DNA from: Scylla paramamosain | Taxonomy: Eukaryota > Arthropoda > Malacostraca > Decapoda > Portunidae | Reading direction: 5' to 3' | Assembly: GCF_035594125.1 (NCBI RefSeq) | Contig: NC_087151.1 | Location: forward strand, 21,095,636-21,159,635 | DNA length: 64,000 nucleotides | Shown: positions 61,103-64,000 of the stretch, piece after piece | Layout of the letters: each line of letters begins with the position of its first letter | Position numbering within the stretch: the first letter of the stretch is position 1 | Made by a program: the position numbers and the translations under genes | The notes under the pieces: model-generated | Told to the model about the DNA's origin: nothing | Database searches by the model: none | Seen by the model: only the letters and a program-made list of their open reading frames with translations

Positions 61103-64000
61103 TACGTTTTTGATTATATCGTTTCGTTTCCCCTCTTTCGGGTACTTTACATGTGTTTTGGGAATTGGTAGCTAATAAATAACACTTTAAACACACGTTT
61201 CTAGAAATGTTGTTCTCTATCTCTAGAAAAGGTTCTTTTTATGAATTTTGGTGTTTTGATACTTAACATGATGGAACACTCTCATAATACACGTCTTTGG
61301 TAATGATTTTTTTCTTTTTAAGATAGAGAAATATTCATATGTTTTAGAGATTCAGCACCTATGAACCTTAAAAAAAAAAAACACTCATAAGACACGTTTC
61401 CGGTAATATTTTTTAGTTTCCCCATACTAACATATGTTTAGGCGTTTTGTCACCAAATTAACTGAAAAAAAAAAAAAACACTAAAACACACGTTTCTGGT
61501 AATGTTATTTTCCTCTTGAAAAAGTGTTTTGTATGCATTTTTAGAATTTTGGTACGTAAGAAGCTCAAAAACACAAAAGTCATGATTTTAGTAATATTAT
61601 TTACAGGGTTCCTATATTGGATGTTTTCCATGATTTTGTGCTCTATATGCTCAAAAACACGCAAATGACACGTTTTTGGTAAAAGCGTTTAATTACCCTA
61701 CATAGGGTGCTTTGCTTACATTTTGGCGTTCTGGTACCTAAAAAGCTCAAAAAACACTCAAAATACACTTTTATCAAGAATTTGTTTTGTTTCTGTATAA
61801 TGGGTGTTTTGCATTCTTTTTACCGTTTTGGTTCTTAAGAAGCTGAAAAAAAAAACCCAAGAGTTAGGTTTTTGGTAATGTATTCTTTTCTATTATAGTG
61901 TGCTTTAAATGCTCTGAGGCGTTTTGATATGTAACAATTTCAGTCTTAATACAGATTTTTGGTAATGTAAGTGTTTCTTCATATATATTTCATTGCATAT
62001 ATTTTGTCGTTTTTGGTACCTAATATGGTGAATAGAATTCAATACACGTTTTTGTTAAAGTTGTACTGTTTCTCACTATAGAGGACAATTCACGTGTTTT
62101 AGTGTTTTGATACCTTAGAACATAAAAAAAAAAAACACTCATAATACACGTTTGTGATTATATCGTTTCGTTTCACTATACAGGCTACGTTGCATGTGTT
62201 TGGTAATTTGGTACCTAACAAACTCAAAAATACTTAAAACACACGTTTTTTTTAAATGTTCTGTTTCTCCAGAAACTGTTATATGGCGTTTTGGTATTTA
62301 ACATGGCTAATGACACTCACAATACACAATTTTTGGTAATGAAGTTATGTTGCCTCAATATAGAGTAATATTCATATGCTTTAGCGTCTCACCTCATAAG
62401 AACCTTAAAAACTCATAAGACATGTTTGTGGTAATATCGATTAGTTTCCCCGTATAGGCTACTTTGCACCTAAAACGCACGTTTTAATAATGCCCTTCTG
62501 CTTCTACAGAACGAGTTTTAGAGCTTTTCAGAGTTTTGTTATGTAAGATAAGATGTTATGTAAGATGATGAAAACACTCAAACGACACGATTTTTGTAAT
62601 GTTTAGATTTCTCATAAAGGTAGTTTTCCATGCTTTTTACCGTTTGAGTGACTAATATGATGAAAAACACGCAAAAGAAACGTTTCTTGTATTGTCGTTT
62701 CATTACCCTATATTGGGTGTTTTGCATGCATTTTGGCGTTTTGGTATCTAACAAGCTAATAGTTTGTGATTTTTATCGTTATCGTTTTGTTTTCCTATAT
62801 TGGCTAATTTCCATGTGTTTTGGCATTTTGGTACCTAGCATACTGCAAAAAAAAAAAAGAAGTTTTTCTGTTTCTTTAGATAGAGTTTTTTGTCTATCCA
62901 TTTTGATATTTTGGTACCTTATATGGTGAATCACACTTATAATAGACGTTATTGGTGATGATGTTTAATATTACTAATAATTAATATTAAATAAAATTAA
63001 TAATATTAATATGTTTTGGCGCTTCAGCCCCTCAGAATCTTTAAACACTCATAAGGCATGTTTGTGGTGATATATTTTATTTTCCCTATATTGGCTACTT
63101 TTGATGTGTTTTAGAGTTTTGGTACCTAATAAACTAAAAAAAAAAAAAATGCTCAAAACACACTTATTGGTAATGTTGTTCTCCTGCTCCAGAAAAGGTG
63201 TTTTGTATACTTTTTTTTAGAGTTTGGGTAGATTAGAAGCTGAAAAACACTAATAAGACATGATTTTGGTAATACCATTTTTTTTTTCCTTTATAGGATT
63301 TTTTTCCATGCTTTCCAACGTTTTGGTTCCTAATATACTAAAAGACGCGCAAATGACACATTTCTGATAATGTTATAGCATTGTCCCATATAAGGTGCTT
63401 TGTATATATAAGGTGCTAAAAAAATACTCAAAAGACACTATTTTCAAATAATTTATGTTTCTACATGAAAGGTGATTTGCATGCGTTTTAGTGTTTTAGT
63501 ACGTAAATTGAAAACAGTCAAAAGCTTCATTTTTGTTAATGTTGTTTTATTTTCCAATACAGTGTACTTTGTATGCAGTTTCACGTTTTGGTACCTCACA
63601 AGTTTAAAAAGTCATAATACAGGATTTTAGTAAAGTAGCTGTTTCTTCATATATTGTCATTTTATATATTTTAGCGTTTTGGCACCTAATATGGTGAATA
63701 AGACTCAAAATACACGTTTTTGTTAATGATGTTCTCTTTTTCAATATAAGGTTATATTAATTTGTTTTAGCGTTAAGCACTTAAGAATCTAAAAACACTC
63801 ATAAGACACGTCTGTCATAATATCATTTAATTTCCAAATAATAACCACTTTGTTTTATTACTTAATAAACTGCAAAATGCTCAAAACACACGTTTTTGGT
63901 ATTGTTGATCTGTTGCTTCATAAAGGGTGTTTCATATGCATTTTAGAGATTTGGTTTGTTAGAAGCTCAGAAACATTAAAGTGACACGATTTTTGTAATA
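61103..64000. repeat. Inverted segmental duplicate of 25970-31752
   Basis: Line-by-line comparison with the reverse complement of 25970-29034 plus 31575-31752 shows only scattered differences. Shared odd features include TTATGTAAGATAAGATG (62551 and its complement near 27760), TTAAGATAGAGAAATATTC and ACAGGGTTCCTATATTGG. This copy lacks J5 and lacks about four monomers (i, j, k, a) at 62745 that the other copy keeps. Confidence 0.88.

Overview
This is non-coding, repeat-dominated eukaryotic DNA. It looks like pericentromeric or other satellite heterochromatin from an arthropod. A decapod crustacean (probably a crab) is my best guess, from the jockey-like single-ORF EN-RT retrotransposons, the extreme microsatellite load, a Penelope-like RT fragment and one exon that looks like a WAP (crustin-type) domain. 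The species call is inference; no host gene in the window identifies it.

The ground substance is one A+T-rich satellite whose consensus monomer I count as 96 bp (typically ACACGTTTTTGGTAATG ... TTTTGGTACC ... CAAAAACACTCAAAAT). It is organised in two different higher-order repeats (HORs). Blocks at 1-22.3 kb, 31.75-33.26 kb and 36.7-43.6 kb cycle through five monomer types (consensus 480 bp). Blocks at 25.7-29.0 kb, 31.57-31.75 kb and 43.6-64 kb cycle through eleven types (consensus 1,056 bp). Array orientation flips several times. Plus: 1-4.26, 4.69-6.78, 7.19-22.3, 33.58-33.68, 37.43-43.6 and 45.08-64 kb. Minus: 4.27-4.69, 6.78-7.19, 25.7-33.26, 36.7-37.42 and 43.6-45.08 kb. Several flips sit on palindromes or microhomology.

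Eight copies of one jockey-like non-LTR family (J1-J8) are embedded in the array: J1 5.49-6.56 (-), J2 8.10-11.42 (-, nearly full length), J3 19.06-21.44 (+), J4 23.94-25.71 (-, interrupted), J5 29.04-31.57 (+), J6 33.77-36.68 (-), J7 47.04-49.69 (+), J8 53.62-56.37 (-). All are broken. J5 and J6 are the best preserved; J5 appears to be damaged only by in-frame stops. A truncated Penelope-like element lies at 37.84-38.71 kb behind a 67-bp inverted repeat.

A non-satellite island at 22.35-23.94 kb carries (AAT)n, (AAG)n, (CT)n, (ATT)n, (GT)n and (GTT)n arrays and, on the minus strand at about 23.02-23.17 kb, a cysteine-rich WAP-like exon. This is the only plausible host coding sequence.

The evolutionary history is partly readable. 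A 2.5-kb satellite+jockey segment is tandemly duplicated (4.04-6.56 and 6.56-9.15 kb). A block of at least 3 kb of the 11-mer array exists as a close inverted duplicate (25.97-31.75 kb against 61.10-64.0 kb), and the second copy preserves the pre-insertion site of J5. Nine long (AT)n arrays interrupt satellite units or retrotransposon tails, and a tenth lies in foreign sequence inside J4. Nothing here forms a metabolic or regulatory gene system; the interest lies in satellite architecture and rearrangement.
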